Shown here piece after piece: positions 33,211-46,000 of a stretch of 64,000 nucleotides of DNA. Position numbers and translations under genes: made by a program. This stretch comes from Hippasteria phrygiana (lineage: Eukaryota > Echinodermata > Asteroidea > Valvatida > Goniasteridae). The stretch spans positions 1,488,001-1,552,000 of the forward strand of contig JAZGUH010000223.1 of assembly GCA_037893225.1 (NCBI GenBank), given 5' to 3'. Below the pieces are notes generated by a model. That model had not been told where the DNA came from and did not search any database. It worked only from the letters and a program-made list of their open reading frames with translations. The number at the start of each line of letters is the position of its first letter. The stretch's first letter is position 1.

Positions 33211-34344
33211 GAAATACAAAAACTAGAGTTTGTCATAAAAAACGCACCATGTTTGGGCTTTTTCGGTTTGACTATAACAAATCTACATTTATCTCATCAC
33301 CATATTAATGTTCATTTTTTATTTTTTTTCTTGTAATTCCACCTTGATGACGTCATCGTGACATCATTACACGTGTGTACATCATATCTGCTACAGGTCG
33401 AATGTAATAAGAATTTTACTTCGACTTCCGGTAACCTCAGAAGTAAAGGTCAAACAAACAACACACTTCCTATACAAAAAAATGTACATCTTTAGAACTA
33501 TCTGATAAGCAAATGTAAAAACCATTGTGTGCTGCAATTCATGAAATAGGACGTTTAAAATATCGTTTCTTGAGGTTTTTCTGCATGTAAGTTGACATTG
33601 AAGACGTCATTATGGAATCACTACATCAACATCTATACATGCTACCTATAACCTATTGTTAAAAAGATGTGGTCATGCTAAGGCCATAGGCCCAAATCAG
33701 ATTCATATATCTGCTACCAATCCGATGTTATGACCGTTTAAATTTGAACTTCCGGTAACCCCTGAAGTAAAGGTCAAACAAAAAAAACCACTTCCAATCG
33801 ACAACAACAAATTCGTAGAGTAACAATAGGTGTTGGGCTTGAGCCCCATACACCTAACGAAGTAACCGTGAACCACTGACAGCCACTAAGTAACATTCAA
33901 TAGTATAAATAAATCACTAATATTGCATGTATTGTACTACTGCTGACATATATACATCAACACAAATATCCAACAAGAAAATTAAAAAACTCCGTACATA
34001 GGTAGTACTAGTGATATTCATGGAGGGACACAATTTGGTCACTTCATTGAGTATTCTTTTGCATTGTAATTGTAGCGAGTTGATTCAGTTGAGTACATGG
34101 TGGATATAATCAGATCAATGGAGCGTTAGGTTCCTAACGTAATGTATAAACCAGTTAAAACATGGAATTGTTTCGTTACAGCAGTTCTTATGAATACATG
34201 TACACTCGTTATAAATACGGCTTATACGACATAATCATTTTGAATATCATAAAGGTAGCTACAGTTCGCAAACGGATGAATAATCAGAGAAATAGTATAG
34301 GGGTAACAAGACGATTTCCCAGCCCACAGACTCCTTGCTGTCTG
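33211..34344. other. Downstream of GPCR 2; imperfect duplicate around TTCCGGTAACC
   Basis: ACTTCCGGTAACCTCAGAAG...TAAAGGTCAAACAAAC (about 33422) and ACTTCCGGTAACCCCTGAAG...TAAAGGTCAAACAAAA (about 33748) repeat about 325 bp apart together with GACGTCAT words, so a diverged tandem repeat of that period is likely. No gene recognised. Confidence 0.45.
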
Positions 34345-34520
34345 GTATACTAACTATACTATACTATACTATGCTATAACTATACATTAACTATACTATA
34401 CTATACTATACTATACTACTCCTATACTATACTACTCCTATAGTATAGTATACTACTCCTATAGTATACTATACTACTCCTATACTATACTATACTATAC
34501 TATACTATACTACTCCTATG
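34345..34520 (+). repeat. (ACTAT)n microsatellite with CTACTCCTAT interruptions
   Basis: Runs of CTATA/ACTAT alternate with TACTACTCCTATA. Confidence 0.95.
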
Positions 34521-34800
34521 CCATGCCATGCCATACTATAATCACGCAATACCAATACTTATACGATACTTCATATTAACGGTCATTATGCACATAGCTT
34601 GGTCATAATTATTTTCTCTGTTTGGGACACACTGTACTATTCTACTATTCTTTCGCGATCATCACCTATGTAATTTGTGTCTATCATTGTTTAACATAAC
34701 ATAATGTAAAGTAAGGTATTGTATTGTAATGTAATGTAATGGTATCTCTTGCATTAAAGGTATGCATACACTTGTAGTGGAATGTGAGTATTTTTCTGAC

Positions 34801-34983
34801 GTTCAACACTGAAAAATCATGGGGGTTAAATTTACCCAATTGTTGGTGAAAACTGCAACTACCCAAAATTTGATTAAATCTATTTGAACACAATCGGATG
34901 AGAGTTTGTTTGCCCAGATTTTGGGTAGTTGCAGTTTTCACAAACAAATTGGTAAATTTAACCCCCATGATTTTTCAGTGAAC
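34801..34983. mobile_element. 183-bp palindromic MITE
   Basis: GTTCAACACTGAAAAATCAT and ATGATTTTTCAGTGAAC are the ends. Arms of about 70 bp include GGGGGTTAAATTTACCCAAT and GCAACTACCCAAAATTTG with their complements. Confidence 0.88.
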
Positions 34984-34989
34984 TTGTGT

Positions 34990-35215
34990 GTGGGTGTGTG
35001 CGTTTGTAAATATCGGCAATCGTGGACTAGGGACAAAGGGGTTAGGGCATAGACAAATGGTCCACGAATGAACGAACGTAAACAATTGAAAATCGTGTAC
35101 GAAACATATGGGAGGCCTTCCGAAATAGTTAACAAAAGTATAAACAAAAGAGGGACGATAGGAGGTCCGCGATTGCCGGTATTTACACACTTGTGTGTGT
35201 GGGGGAGGTACTTTC
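34990..35215. repeat. Dispersed repeat family 2 (CAATCGTGGAC), copy 1
   Basis: CGGCAATCGTGGAC, CAAATGGTCCACG, GAAAATCGTGTACGAAAC, GGGAGGCCTTCCGAAA and AGGAGGTCCGCGATTGCCGG, flanked by GTGTGTG runs. The same words occur at 43285-43465 and 61060-61247. Confidence 0.75.
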
Positions 35216-36344
35216 AGAGTCACCAGCAGGCCAAGAGAAACATTTTGGGGAGAGGATGAAAACACAGACTCAGTCAACAATTTCCCCCAAGAGGTAATCT
35301 TTTTTATACAAACTTTCCCCCAAAAGGTCTAGCCGTAAAATGTTTCGTCTGTGTTGGGCGTCCGAGCGAGGTGCAATAAGGGAACTTACCGAACTCCAAA
35401 AACTCAAACAAATAGGAGCCAGCCGTTTGGCGGTTTTCTGTGTTTGTTTGCTGTTTTTTGTTTTGGTTTTTTTGGGTTTTTTTATCCTTCCTTTCCGGCC
35501 CACCAACATAACTGTACTTTAGGGTGGGGTGGGTGTGCATGTGAGAGGCTTTTTTGTTACTTTCGTTTTGCTTAAGGGGAGGGGCAAAACAGCAAGCGAT
35601 TCTGAAAAAGAACCCATTTTTGTTTACGCTTGGAAAAGTGTTTGGGGATGCAGATGGCCGACTGGTGACGCTTTCAATACCCTACACAGAGATATAGATG
35701 GAGTTGCAACAACTTCTGGCTTTGGCCCAAAGACGGCCGCTCATTGTGTGTACAGTGGAACGTGCGGCTATTGGTTACCAATTGTCCATGTGCACTGATG
35801 CATAATCCGCCATGTTTGGTCCAACGTTTGGGTTTTCTCATGTCACAACTCTATCTAATATCATCATGTGTGGAGAGATGAAGATTGATTCTATGGCTCC
35901 CCCTCTACACATGTTGTATCGGGCAAGTCGTTTCTGCATATCTTGTGTGGACATTCTCTCTTTGTTCTCGTAGACAAATCACAGGGAGGGCGCTTTGGAT
36001 TGGACCATTGTATGAGTTAGAGTTTTGCAGCAGTTAAAACCGCGCAATACATTTCTGGTAAGTTAAAAATCCTAACACAGCCGCAACCAATCTCCATAAT
36101 CAAGTAAGAATGGAGACTGGTAATCAGTCTTACATCCTCGGGCCTTTTTCGGCCTTATTCGGTAATGTACACGATTGGTAATCCTCCAATTTTATTTTAC
36201 TGAATTATTACGAAATACCTTACCAGACTGTGCGTTAATAGTAGTCTCAATCGCCCTGTGAAATGATGGTACCAGGTGTGCTGTCGTTAAGAAAAGTGGA
36301 AATTTATATCGTTTTCCAACGATTTCCAGCCAATTTTAAAAAAA
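35216..36344. other. Mostly unrecognised; ends in a fragment of the TTAAAGGTAGTAT MITE family
   Basis: TTACTGAATTATTACGAAAT to TTTATATCGTTTTCCAACG (about 36197-36335) is a truncated copy of the MITE family, cut by the next element. The rest has no recognised exon. Confidence 0.5.
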
Positions 36345-36597
36345 TTTTCCTATTTTTTTTTGCTTGTAGGGGCCTACTCCTAAAGTTGCAAACCAGAAAA
36401 GCAGAAACCCTGCAGGTCTTATTTTGCCTATGGGTAAGAACAAAACAAAGAGGTTAAATGGCGCCACCAACGGTGAGAATGTGTCAGTATTTTTTTTTTC
36501 GCAGACGAAACATTTTGGGAGTCACCTTTCTGGGCAAATTTCTGACCCCCCCCCCCCCCCCCTGCAAAAATATCCTGGATCAGCCCCCGTGTAGGGA
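36345..36597. mobile_element. Second copy of the CAGGGGCGGATCCAG MITE (left end lost)
   Basis: AAACCAGAAAAGCAGAAACC, AACAAAACAAAGAGGTTAAA, CAGACGAAACATTTTGGGAG and the right end CCTGGATCAGCCCCCG match 13875-14231. No intact left terminus was found. It lies within the truncated MITE fragment before it. Confidence 0.75.
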
Positions 36598-37225
36598 GTG
36601 TGAAAAACCATATAAAATTACCGGATTTGCGACTTTTAGGGGTAGGTGACCATGCAGCTAACCACAGAGCAAAGATTGTCCTTGTCACAGAGTGGTTTCG
36701 CTCTGGAAGTCTGCATATTGCCGAGACATTCGGAGAGCCCAACTGTTCCAGCCAACCATTAAGCTCTGCCCACTCACATACATCTCTGCCATTGATCTCC
36801 ATTGAGGTGGGGCTCAATCGATCGGTCTGTTGAAGAGCGTCCGAAGGTAATAAAGGCTGAACCTCAAAAAACGTCGGTGTGCTCGACAAACAGTAGCCAG
36901 GGCGTCCAACAGTTCCTTGAAGAGAATCCCCCCGATTAAACTGGGAGGAACGCTTTCGGGCCCTCACAAACGGCATTTCACAAAACGGGCAGCATGACAT
37001 CCACTGTATCCTTACAAAATGCACCGCCGGCCCGGCATCACCAACCGCGCTGAAGGCTGACTTTCCTCGGACTTTGATTCTGTCACAGGAGACCCATGGA
37101 CTGAAAAGGGTTGGGTAGTCAACCGTTGACCGTTACGGCTGAATTCTTCTTTCAATGTCACTCGTGCCTGGAATACCTTCCCCAAATTTCTGACTAAACC
37201 GATCATTTCTTCCTCTATGTTTGAA
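36598..37225 (+). other. Possible decayed transposase-like coding remnant
   Basis: The plus frame at about 36645-36715 reads AKIVLVTEWFRSGSLHIAET, resembling the helix-turn-helix start of DUF4817/mariner-like transposase proteins (weak). The region is GC-richer than its surroundings, but no continuous transposase can be read. Confidence 0.25.
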
Positions 37226-37356
37226 GCAAGATATGGGACAGAGGAAACCCCCCCCTGTTTTGTGTTGGTCATTGTGTTCACAGAATCTCAGGAATTCTTT
37301 TCAGATATCCAGGGGGGGGATGTGTTAGGTAAAAATAGTCTGGAGTGTGTAAAGGG

Positions 37357-38279
37357 GCTTTACAGTCACTTCGCCCAAAAACCACATCGCCCTCAACCAC
37401 TTCGCCCAAACGCCACTTCGCCCAATTACCCCTTCGCCCAAACGCCACTTCGCCCAAAAACCACTTCGCCCATGCCCGATCCGTATGCCCTTTTTTCATT
37501 TCATTAGTTTGTTACATAAATTGTACATCATCCCTCATATCAGTTAAGATGTTAGAATATAAATGTTTGTAAAAAAATACGTTATAAATTTTAAGAATTT
37601 TTTATAAAAACCTCCGGAATACCGTACCAGCGCTCTATACTATACTACCAACTAATAAGCTATCTTGCCCTATGTTGGCGGTCTCCCAAATTGTCAGTAT
37701 CTTTGTTTGGGTTGGGCGCAAACAGAAGTCATACAATCGTAATAATTTGAATGACCACTTGATAAACATAATTGACCTATCGCGGTGGAATCGCGTCAAC
37801 GCAGCTCATGAATTATTGTCCAATCACATCAATTAAAATTCCACGTGGAACGCGCAAAATCTGAGACAAACAAAAATTACCACACAAAAATCCCATAGGG
37901 TTGTCTAAGGGGCGTGGTTAACTCGTAAACGGCGACAGGTCAATTGCCTATAAACTAATAAGAAAAGAAAAGCATGGTCACAAAAAGGATGTCACAACGC
38001 AAATAAAGTTTTGAATGCACCATCAAAACGAAATAGAAAACGAAAACAAACACATTGGGAACAAAAACTTGGGTGCTTAAAAATTGGGCGAAGTGGTTTT
38101 TGGGCGAAGTGGTTTTTGGGCGAAGTAGTAATTGGGCGAAGTGGTTTTTGGGCGAAGTGGCGTTTGGGCGAAGGGGTGATTGGGCGAAGTGGGATTTGGG
38201 CGAAGTGGCGTTTGGGCGAAGTGGTTGAGGGCGAAGTGGTTGAGGGCGATGTGGTTTTTGGGCGAAGTGACCGACAACC
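37357..38279. mobile_element. 923-bp foldback element of CACTTCGCCCAAA repeats, 8-bp target duplication
   Basis: Both ends are arrays of 17-18 bp units (CACTTCGCCCAAAAACC on the left, GGTTTTTGGGCGAAGTG on the right; about 7 and 12 units). The arms are inverted, and GTAAAGGG occurs on both outer sides (37349-37356 and 38280-38287). Eight-base duplications are typical of hAT-superfamily insertion. The interior (37500-38075) includes a piece of tRNA-SINE family A at 37608-37745. Another array of the same unit is at 62845-62935. Confidence 0.9.
37608..37745 (-). mobile_element. tRNA-derived SINE family A, copy 2 (fragment)
   Basis: Minus-strand GGCAAGATAGCTTATTAGTT and GGGAGACCGCCAACATAGGG match copy 1. 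The B box is lost, and a TATACTATAC expansion is present in the head. Confidence 0.75.
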
Positions 38280-38312
38280 GTAAAGGGTATAGGTACCCCT
38301 TGGTCCCCAACC

Positions 38313-40203
38313 GGGAGTAGAATTACAATTAAATAGAAATTTCCACCTCAGCTTCGTTCAGTAGTAGCGCAATGTCAGAATTCGTACCAGTGTGGGTGTA
38401 CAACAGCCCCTCTCCTTTAAGTTGAAAATACAAAAATTAAGTCTAGCAAAAAGTAGCATTGTCCAAGATTGGCTGTACAGACACAGCAGGCTGCTGTGTT
38501 ATGTTCCATTACAATAGTTAAAAAGTTGGTAGTGACGAATTTTAGTTTTGGGACGCACTCGCACTTTGTCGGGCAGAACTGGAATTCACAACTTTCCACA
38601 CAACACACGCCGCTTGCATCGTGTTTGGTAATTTTGCTCTATGCTTAAATCATTATAGAATTGAAGAAGAACATCAAAAAAGTACATCGTTTGTAGGGGG
38701 TTAATGTTTTATTCACAAAATATGAAAAGTATGTCAGTATGTTGTAGTAAGTACCGACAAAATTACGTTCAACCACACGTACACAAAGTTTTTCTCTCAG
38801 TAATTTTTGAATATTTCATCCCGTTGTCAGAATAAAAATATCCAAAACTGTTTTGGCAATCAGACTTGACAGAAAGGAAAAGACTATGTCACTGATAAGC
38901 AACGTTTATGAGTGAAGAATTGTTAATACATTTTTTTTCTTAACTAGTTCACGCCGGGATTATTTTTCACGAGCCTGGGTACCAGACGGGCTCAGGCCTT
39001 TATCTGCGGGTAGCACACCCTGGCCGCTCACTGCGAACCGGTCGCTGACAGATATTTCCGCTGGATTCTTGCCTCGCTGAGTGCGTGTATACACGTCTTC
39101 CGACGCGAACTGGTTAATTCTTCTGCTTTTTTATTTGCAATTTCACCATGTTCTTATGAAAAATGCAACAACTGCAAATGAATTTTCTCTGCCTAGTCGG
39201 TTCCTTCACAACACTCTTCACACGCCAAATCCCAACCATTCGGCAACAGCTTCCTTGCTACAAAAACAAGAGTTCCGATATTACTTTGTGAAAACCCTTA
39301 TCAGATAAAGTAAGAGAAAGTTCGGGTAGAGACAACTGGTTCGGACTAACGGTCGGTCGCTGTCTTTATGCCCAGTAACGTCTAAATGCAAATGCTAGTC
39401 GAACTACGTACTGTACTGATTTTAAAGTTGGCAGACTTTGTATAGAATTGAGAGAGGGTCTGCAATTGGTTTGGACTAGAATTCTTTGAGAGTATTCTGT
39501 TCCATAAGTAATGATGTGACTATCTCTCATCAGCTTTTGAGTCCAACAAAAACAGGTAATGATAATTCCAACGCTCAGCTGACAGTAAGTCAGCCTTCCT
39601 GAACCCCAACCCATCAACAATGAAGCTGGAAAATAGGTTGTGACCATCTCCTGAAGACGAACAGAGCACACTGTTCAAAATGTTGAGACCTTATCTCACC
39701 ATAGGCTTCTTTCAGAGCCAACACTTCTTCACGAATAGATATCTTTCCATGGTGTACACGCAACCTACTTCCCAGCTAACTTCACCATGCAAAGCTTCAA
39801 ATAATACCTACATTGACCCTATCCGTAGCAAAAATCCGCTAAAACCATGTGTTGTATTTTGATGGGTTCAGGACTGCAGAGCCTTGGCACCATTACTATA
39901 AATGGAGCTATGATGCCCCCAATTTGTCAAAGAATATGCCATAGCTATATTGCAGAGTGTTGGATTTTGACAGGTTCGGGACACTTCCAAGTAAAACTGC
40001 GACAGGGGTTGGGTTAAAAAGCTGCCATCTTCTGTTATACCATAATCCTTTCTTTCAAAATTTTGCAAAATGTGTTTCTTGTTGCTTTGACACCGACTTC
40101 ATTCACATCAACACTGACGACATAATTGAAAGATGTGATACAATAAACCTTGCATTACACTACGCATCGCGTTCTCTTTGTCAGGCATTTGAGACGATTG
40201 CTC
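38313..40203. other. Downstream of Nup107; no gene recognised, one old shared repeat
   Basis: About 39645-39770 (GAAGACGAACAGAGCACACT, CAGAGCCAACACTTCTTCAC) resembles 4438-4560 (GAAGACGAACCGAGCACATT, CAGGGCCAACACGTCCTCAC). No polyadenylation signal could be assigned for Nup107 with confidence. Confidence 0.45.
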
Positions 40204-43052
40204 TTAAGACACAAGTTCGTAGCCGAGAGGGTCTAGATTTTGGTTGAGAAGATGCAGGGATGATTCACTCTGCTTGGAGAGAAACTGTTGAAGCTCTGGT
40301 CTGCTGAAAACCTATGACAGAAAGAAGGAAGAGTTATAGGCCTAAATGCTCCGTTTCACACACAATCTTTGTTTGTGGCCTTTTGTCGTAAGACTACTGA
40401 TCATGCGAGAACAAATCTTGGCCCTTACTGTGACGTCATCTATGGTTTAAAAAAAAAATTGCATGCCGCACCTCTGCTGTCCAGAACCATGCACTTGTAT
40501 TGAAAACACCTCACAAAAAGTATTGAAACACTTGAATCAGACCCCATCATTTGAAAATTATAGCTGCGCAATAAAAATGAAAAATGGTCCCTTTTAATTC
40601 CCAGTTTTGTCCCGAGCATTTTGACAACGCACATGTTAGGATCTGACATCAATTACCGGAGTAATGATCATTTGAATGATCAAAGGTCGAATTTCAAAGT
40701 GACAGTTAAGCCTATTCGGCCGAGTACTGCCTTTATTCTTCGCGGAGAGCAAACAAAAAAAACGTTCCTCCTTTCAAAAGCGCCACATTAAGTGTAATTT
40801 TTGAAATTCGACCTTTGATCATTCAAATGATCATTACTCCGGTAATTGATGTCGGATCATAACATGTGAGGTGTCAAAATGCTCGGGACAAAACTGGGAA
40901 TTTAAAGAGACCATTTATTTTTATTTACAGTTATATTTTTCAAATGATGGGGTCCGATTCAAGTGTTTCGATACTTTTTGTGAGGTGTTTATTACAACTG
41001 AGGACCCCAGGATAAAGAAACATTGAAATTATTGTTCTCAGAGTGGGGAAAATGAAAACGGTCATCAGAAATGCAAATGTCTACTTTGTCTATGATAAAA
41101 ATGTTAAAGTAAAAGTCACTTGTGACATCGCACGTCCGGTCACAAGCTATTCAAATGAACTGTGGCAAAGGCATCCTTCAGTCATTGTTCATCCCCTGTG
41201 GCTGCCGAGCCGACTTGTGACTGACTTGATTACAACACGGCTCGCTTGATTTGTGTCAACCTTCAAACTCCACCGAAATTACCTTGTACAGCTGGTAATC
41301 CTCCGAGGATATGACATCGGCTAGGGCTAGGCATTCCTTGTACTGTTCGGTGGTGTGAAGCACGGAGTGAAGCAAGAAGCACAGCATGGGGAGACAGAGT
41401 TCCCGTAAGCCGTTCATCTGCTGTTGGCGCGACTCATCTATTTCACCATCCTGTCCAAATTTGCACAATGCTCAGTATAAGTATCCACCAAGATCTTAAT
41501 ACCACCTTTGGATCTAGATTGGGAACCATATGATGCACGATATGGGGCAGAGCGAACCCCCCCTCTTTTGTGTTAGTCATTGTGTTTCCGGAATCTCAGG
41601 AATTCTTTTCAGAAGTCTAGGGGGGGATGTGTTAGGTAACAATAGCCTGGAGAGTGTATAGGGTATAGGGACAAAAAGGGGGGTACCCCTCTGCCCCATA
41701 TCGTGCTGGGTATATTGGGAACACCTAGGTGCGATTGCAATTTTGACTTGCCTTAAATGCAATAAATATTTCATGGCAAAAGTTGTGTTTATTATAGCAA
41801 AAATGTTTTGATAACCTTATTTTACGGCCGTTTCCCCGACCATACTTCAGACAAAACAAAGCAATTTATAGACGTCAGTGAATTATCAGGTCGGGGAACT
41901 AGACTAGCTGGCTTGCACCCATTCACGGATGTGTAACCAATTGCCAAACAAAATGTAGACTGACTAAAGTTGGTAATTCAGTATTTGAATAAAAGGTCAT
42001 TTTTTTTCCCCCAACGATGGTCGGCCGACCATCGCTGGAAATTGATGCAAAAATCCCACTTTTCTTGAAAATAACAGTGGACCAGGTGCCATGATTTCAC
42101 AGGATGCTTGAGACTGCTATTTGCTTACAGTCAAGTCAGGTATTTCATAATAATTCAGTAGTTTTTTTTGTGTTTTTTTTTATGGTTGCAAATGTTGTAT
42201 ATTACCTTTTAAGGCTTAGTAGAAGGTTGCAAATATAATCTTACCACTCTCTGGTCGATCATCCAGCCTCCGTGGACGAAGAGCAGCACATTGTAAATAC
42301 AATCCCTTACACCCATGCTTTGACTTCCAAGCGACTGACGCCATCTCTCCAACTCAAGCTTGGGGGAAAGAAAAACAAGTTAGTTATGCTATGTCATGTT
42401 TTACACGTTAGGGTTGAAGACATAATAGAAAAGTGTAAAATTAGAAGAAAAAAATGAAGAAAAAAAACTCAATACAAAAAGCCATACTATCCATGTTCTT
42501 TTTGAGTTTCACTTCCCCCAAAATTTAGTTTTCTAAATTGATATTTTTCTAACAAAAAACGTCTTTTTATCCACTGAGGTCAAACTCTTGTCCTGGGGAT
42601 TCATATATGGTTATTTGCGACAACGAAAGAGTTGGTCGTTTTACCGTACCTCGTATTCTTTCTGCTCGTGTTCGTAACGGACCCTCTCATGAAAGTTTGC
42701 ATTTTCCGGCTGTAATGGTTCCGACGGACGCTTGTTGTGGTAATGCTCGAACCAGTCATTGAAGGAATCCAAGGCATCCTGGGCGAGAATAAACAACTTG
42801 TCTCGCTAATTCAAGCCGTCACAACCTTGTAGTTCAAACTTTAGAATTGGGCCACTGGCTTACAGATATCAAAATAGAAAAAAAATACTACAACTGGCTC
42901 TAAATCAATGATAAACAAATAAGAAATAAACTTATTGATTTTCTTTTTTTTGCTTTTAAGTAGTTTAACAAGACTCGGGACGACAAAAACCAATGTGTGT
43001 GCCACCGCCAAGAAGTGACATCATCAGCAGTCAAAAATTGCTGTCACAATCC

Positions 43053-43083
<31 letters not shown>

Positions 43084-46000
43084 CAATACCTTTTTTTGCA
43101 GCCCTGTGGAGACATGGCATTGTTCTCCCCTTTGTCCCTGCAGTTAAGCAAACCCCATAGACTCAGTACACAAAATTCCTTGTGGAGACATCCTAACCCA
43201 TACAAATGCCCTGTGGAGACCTATTCAGTCCCTTTGTGCGCATTGTGTTCATGTCTCCACAGGGTACGGAATATCTGTTCACACACACACACACAAGTGT
43301 GTAAACGCCTGCAATCGGGGACCTTCTATTGTCCTCCTACTGTTCATACTTTAACTTTTTGGCAAGGAACCTCATTGGTTTTGTACACGACTTTTCAAAC
43401 GGGGACCTTTCTCAAACGGGGACCGTTCTCAATCGGGGACCCTATTGTCCTCTATTGTTAAAGGTCCCCTAATGAATGCAAAAACAAACTCACACACTGC
43501 ATGTTTTGTACCTAGCTTGAAATGTCAGGAACGTAGTAAGCAATGATTTTAGTGCCAATGACATTACCGATGAAAGGAATTTTTTGTGGGCAGGGACATG
43601 CCCTATAATTTTTTTATATATTTTTTTTTTGCAGCGGGGGGGGTCCTAAATTGTGATAAATTATGAGAGCACCAAAAAACACCACATTGGTGAGATTAGC
43701 CGAAAATGAAAAATCCACGAAATCTGCAGTGTTTGGGGGGGTCGCCGAGGACCCCAGAGCAACGTAGGGTCTACAGTTTGTATTTGCCTCAAGGCACCCC
43801 TTAACTCCTATGCAAACATACATTCTGAGCCATGTTGTTGTACGAGTCAAAATCAGTCAAGGTGATTGTTTTTGACCCTCCTGCCATAGTACAAAACCAC
43901 ATGTAATCTGATCATGTCTGTGTAAAAGTATAGCAGGGGAGGTGGAAGGAAATTTTGACTGATTTTGACCTTTTAAATGGGAGGGTTTTAATATACCAAT
44001 TTCTATTGGTCCATATCCACTTTTACAGGTTAAAAACACCTTTAGGTTAACACCTCAGGAATTCCAGATTTCGAAAGAGATTTTTTAAAACTTCTGAAAT
44101 CAGTAAAAAAAAATGTATTCATGCTTTTTTTTCAGAACCATTTATAGCATTTTTCTATTTGAAACTCGGTAAAAACTTATAGACAAAATGAACAAGATGT
44201 ATGGCGTTTTTTTTACAGATGGCTTTGCAGACAACAACAGAGACAGACATGAAGAATATTCTTTTTCTAAAACTTACAAGGTATGCTTTGATGCAGAGGT
44301 ATTCCCTGATGGCATTCTCATCCTCGGCGGGAAGTTCTTCCCGGCCGGCTTGAGCTTGCCAGTTCCTGTAGATCAGGTCGATTGAGTCAGCAGGGATCTT
44401 AAGAAAGACTTCCTTGGCAGCGTCGTGCTTCTTGGTAGCTGTGGAAAATTTGGAAAAGAAAACTGGCATAAAAATGAGGAAAACGACTGCCACGAGGATG
44501 AGATCAATCCAAAACTAAGACAAATTCAAACTGAGATTGCCCAAACGTTAGGCTAGGTTGCTCTAATGACAAGTGATTGGGTTAGCAAGATGGCTCCTGC
44601 CGTGACTGTGACTTGAAGAAGAAAAACTATGCCACTTTGGAAATGTGGAATGGGAAGACTAAGTCTATGCTATTAGATCTCTATATTTGTGTCGTAAAAT
44701 TTTCCTGCAAATTACCAAATATCTGTCGAGGCTGTCATTTTATGACAGCAATATGTGATGCGATCAAGCAAAATCAGTCTGAAGTAGGCCCTAGTCAATT
44801 TTGGGATTTTTACATATATTCATTTGTAGCGTACTTCAAGCTCCATATTAGTGAAAACCCCATGTGAATAGGACCTTTGGTTAAAAAGTTACAAATATTT
44901 GAATACCTGCACATTAAAAAGAAAGAAACTGAGAAAATCAAGTTTAAAGTTACAGTACTTTAATTGAGTCATTTTTAGCACACTTATAATACATGTCATA
45001 TTTTCAATTTTGATTTTTCCACCGCTACGAACATATTTTGGCCCATATCTCAACACAAGGATTGCCGAGTTCCGACTGATTTTGCTTGATCGCATCACAT
45101 ATTTATTTTAAAATGCATACATCAAATAAACCACAAGGGAAACTGACTGGGTCATTTGAATGAATTTTCAAAGTGAACAAAGAAAACTGGCAGGAGTGGG
45201 ATTTGAACCTGCGACCTCCAGAATAGCATACCGGAGCTCTACCAACTGAGCCGTCTTATCCTAGGTTGGCGGTCTCCCAAATTTTCAGTGTCTTTGTTGG
45301 GGGGGGGGGGGGGGGGGTTAGTCAGAAGTCCTAATCCCATAATGCCATATAGCCAGGGATCATGCCCAACTTCACGATACAACCTGGGAAGCGACATTGT
45401 GGGGATCACTCAATGAGGATCATTGATCAATGTCGTCCAACAAACCACAAGGGAAAGTGAATAGGTAATTTTAAATGAACCACAAGGAGGTCACAGGTTC
45501 AAATCCCACTCCTGTCAGTTTTCGTGGTTTTTACTGAGGAATGTCCTGATGATGGCGTTGCTCTGCTTGAGTGCCTCGGCTCGTTGTAACGGGTCAAACA
45601 CCAGCCAATCCGTTGCTTCGATCTTTCGACGATCCTCCTGCATCAAAACGAACGAATGAACTGATTGGTTAGACAACAAAAGTATTCAAGATTGTACTAG
45701 CATCAAAAAGATGCAGAATGCCTTGTTGAATTGCTTTGAATATCAAGTAGACTGTGAAAGGTTTATGCTTTGCACTAGTATTATTGCTTAAAGGTAGTAT
45801 ACATCATTTGCAAACATCAAAAAACAAAACTACTGAATTATTACGAAATACCGTACTAGACTGTATTAAAGTAAATAGCAGTCTCAAACATCCTGTGAAA
45901 ATCGGCCGACAATCGTTGGAAATAGTCTAGATCCCCGACCGGATAATTCCCCAAGGTATGGTCAGGGAACCAGACTACCAGAACAGATTTTTTCTCTCTG

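Larger units (their letters stand above)
37226..38312. mobile_element. MITE family GCACGATATGGGG, copy 2, split by a foldback element
   Basis: The left part (37226-37356: ATATGGGACAGAGG, TTTTGTGTTGGTCATTGTG, GAATTCTTTTCAGA) and the right part (38280-38312: GTAAAGGGTATAGGTACCCC) together correspond to copies 1 and 3. The insertion lies between them. Confidence 0.8.

Noticed and set aside
34684..35800. Several 60-100 codon frames
   Set aside because: They lie in a palindromic MITE, in dispersed repeat family 2 or in low-complexity T/G-rich sequence.
36428..37024. 198-codon minus-strand frame
   Set aside because: It runs through the C-run of a MITE copy and unrelated sequence; no known domain on that strand.
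37358..38310. Repetitive array considered as a CRISPR-like repeat
   Set aside because: Units are contiguous with no unique spacers, the arms are inverted, and the context is eukaryotic.
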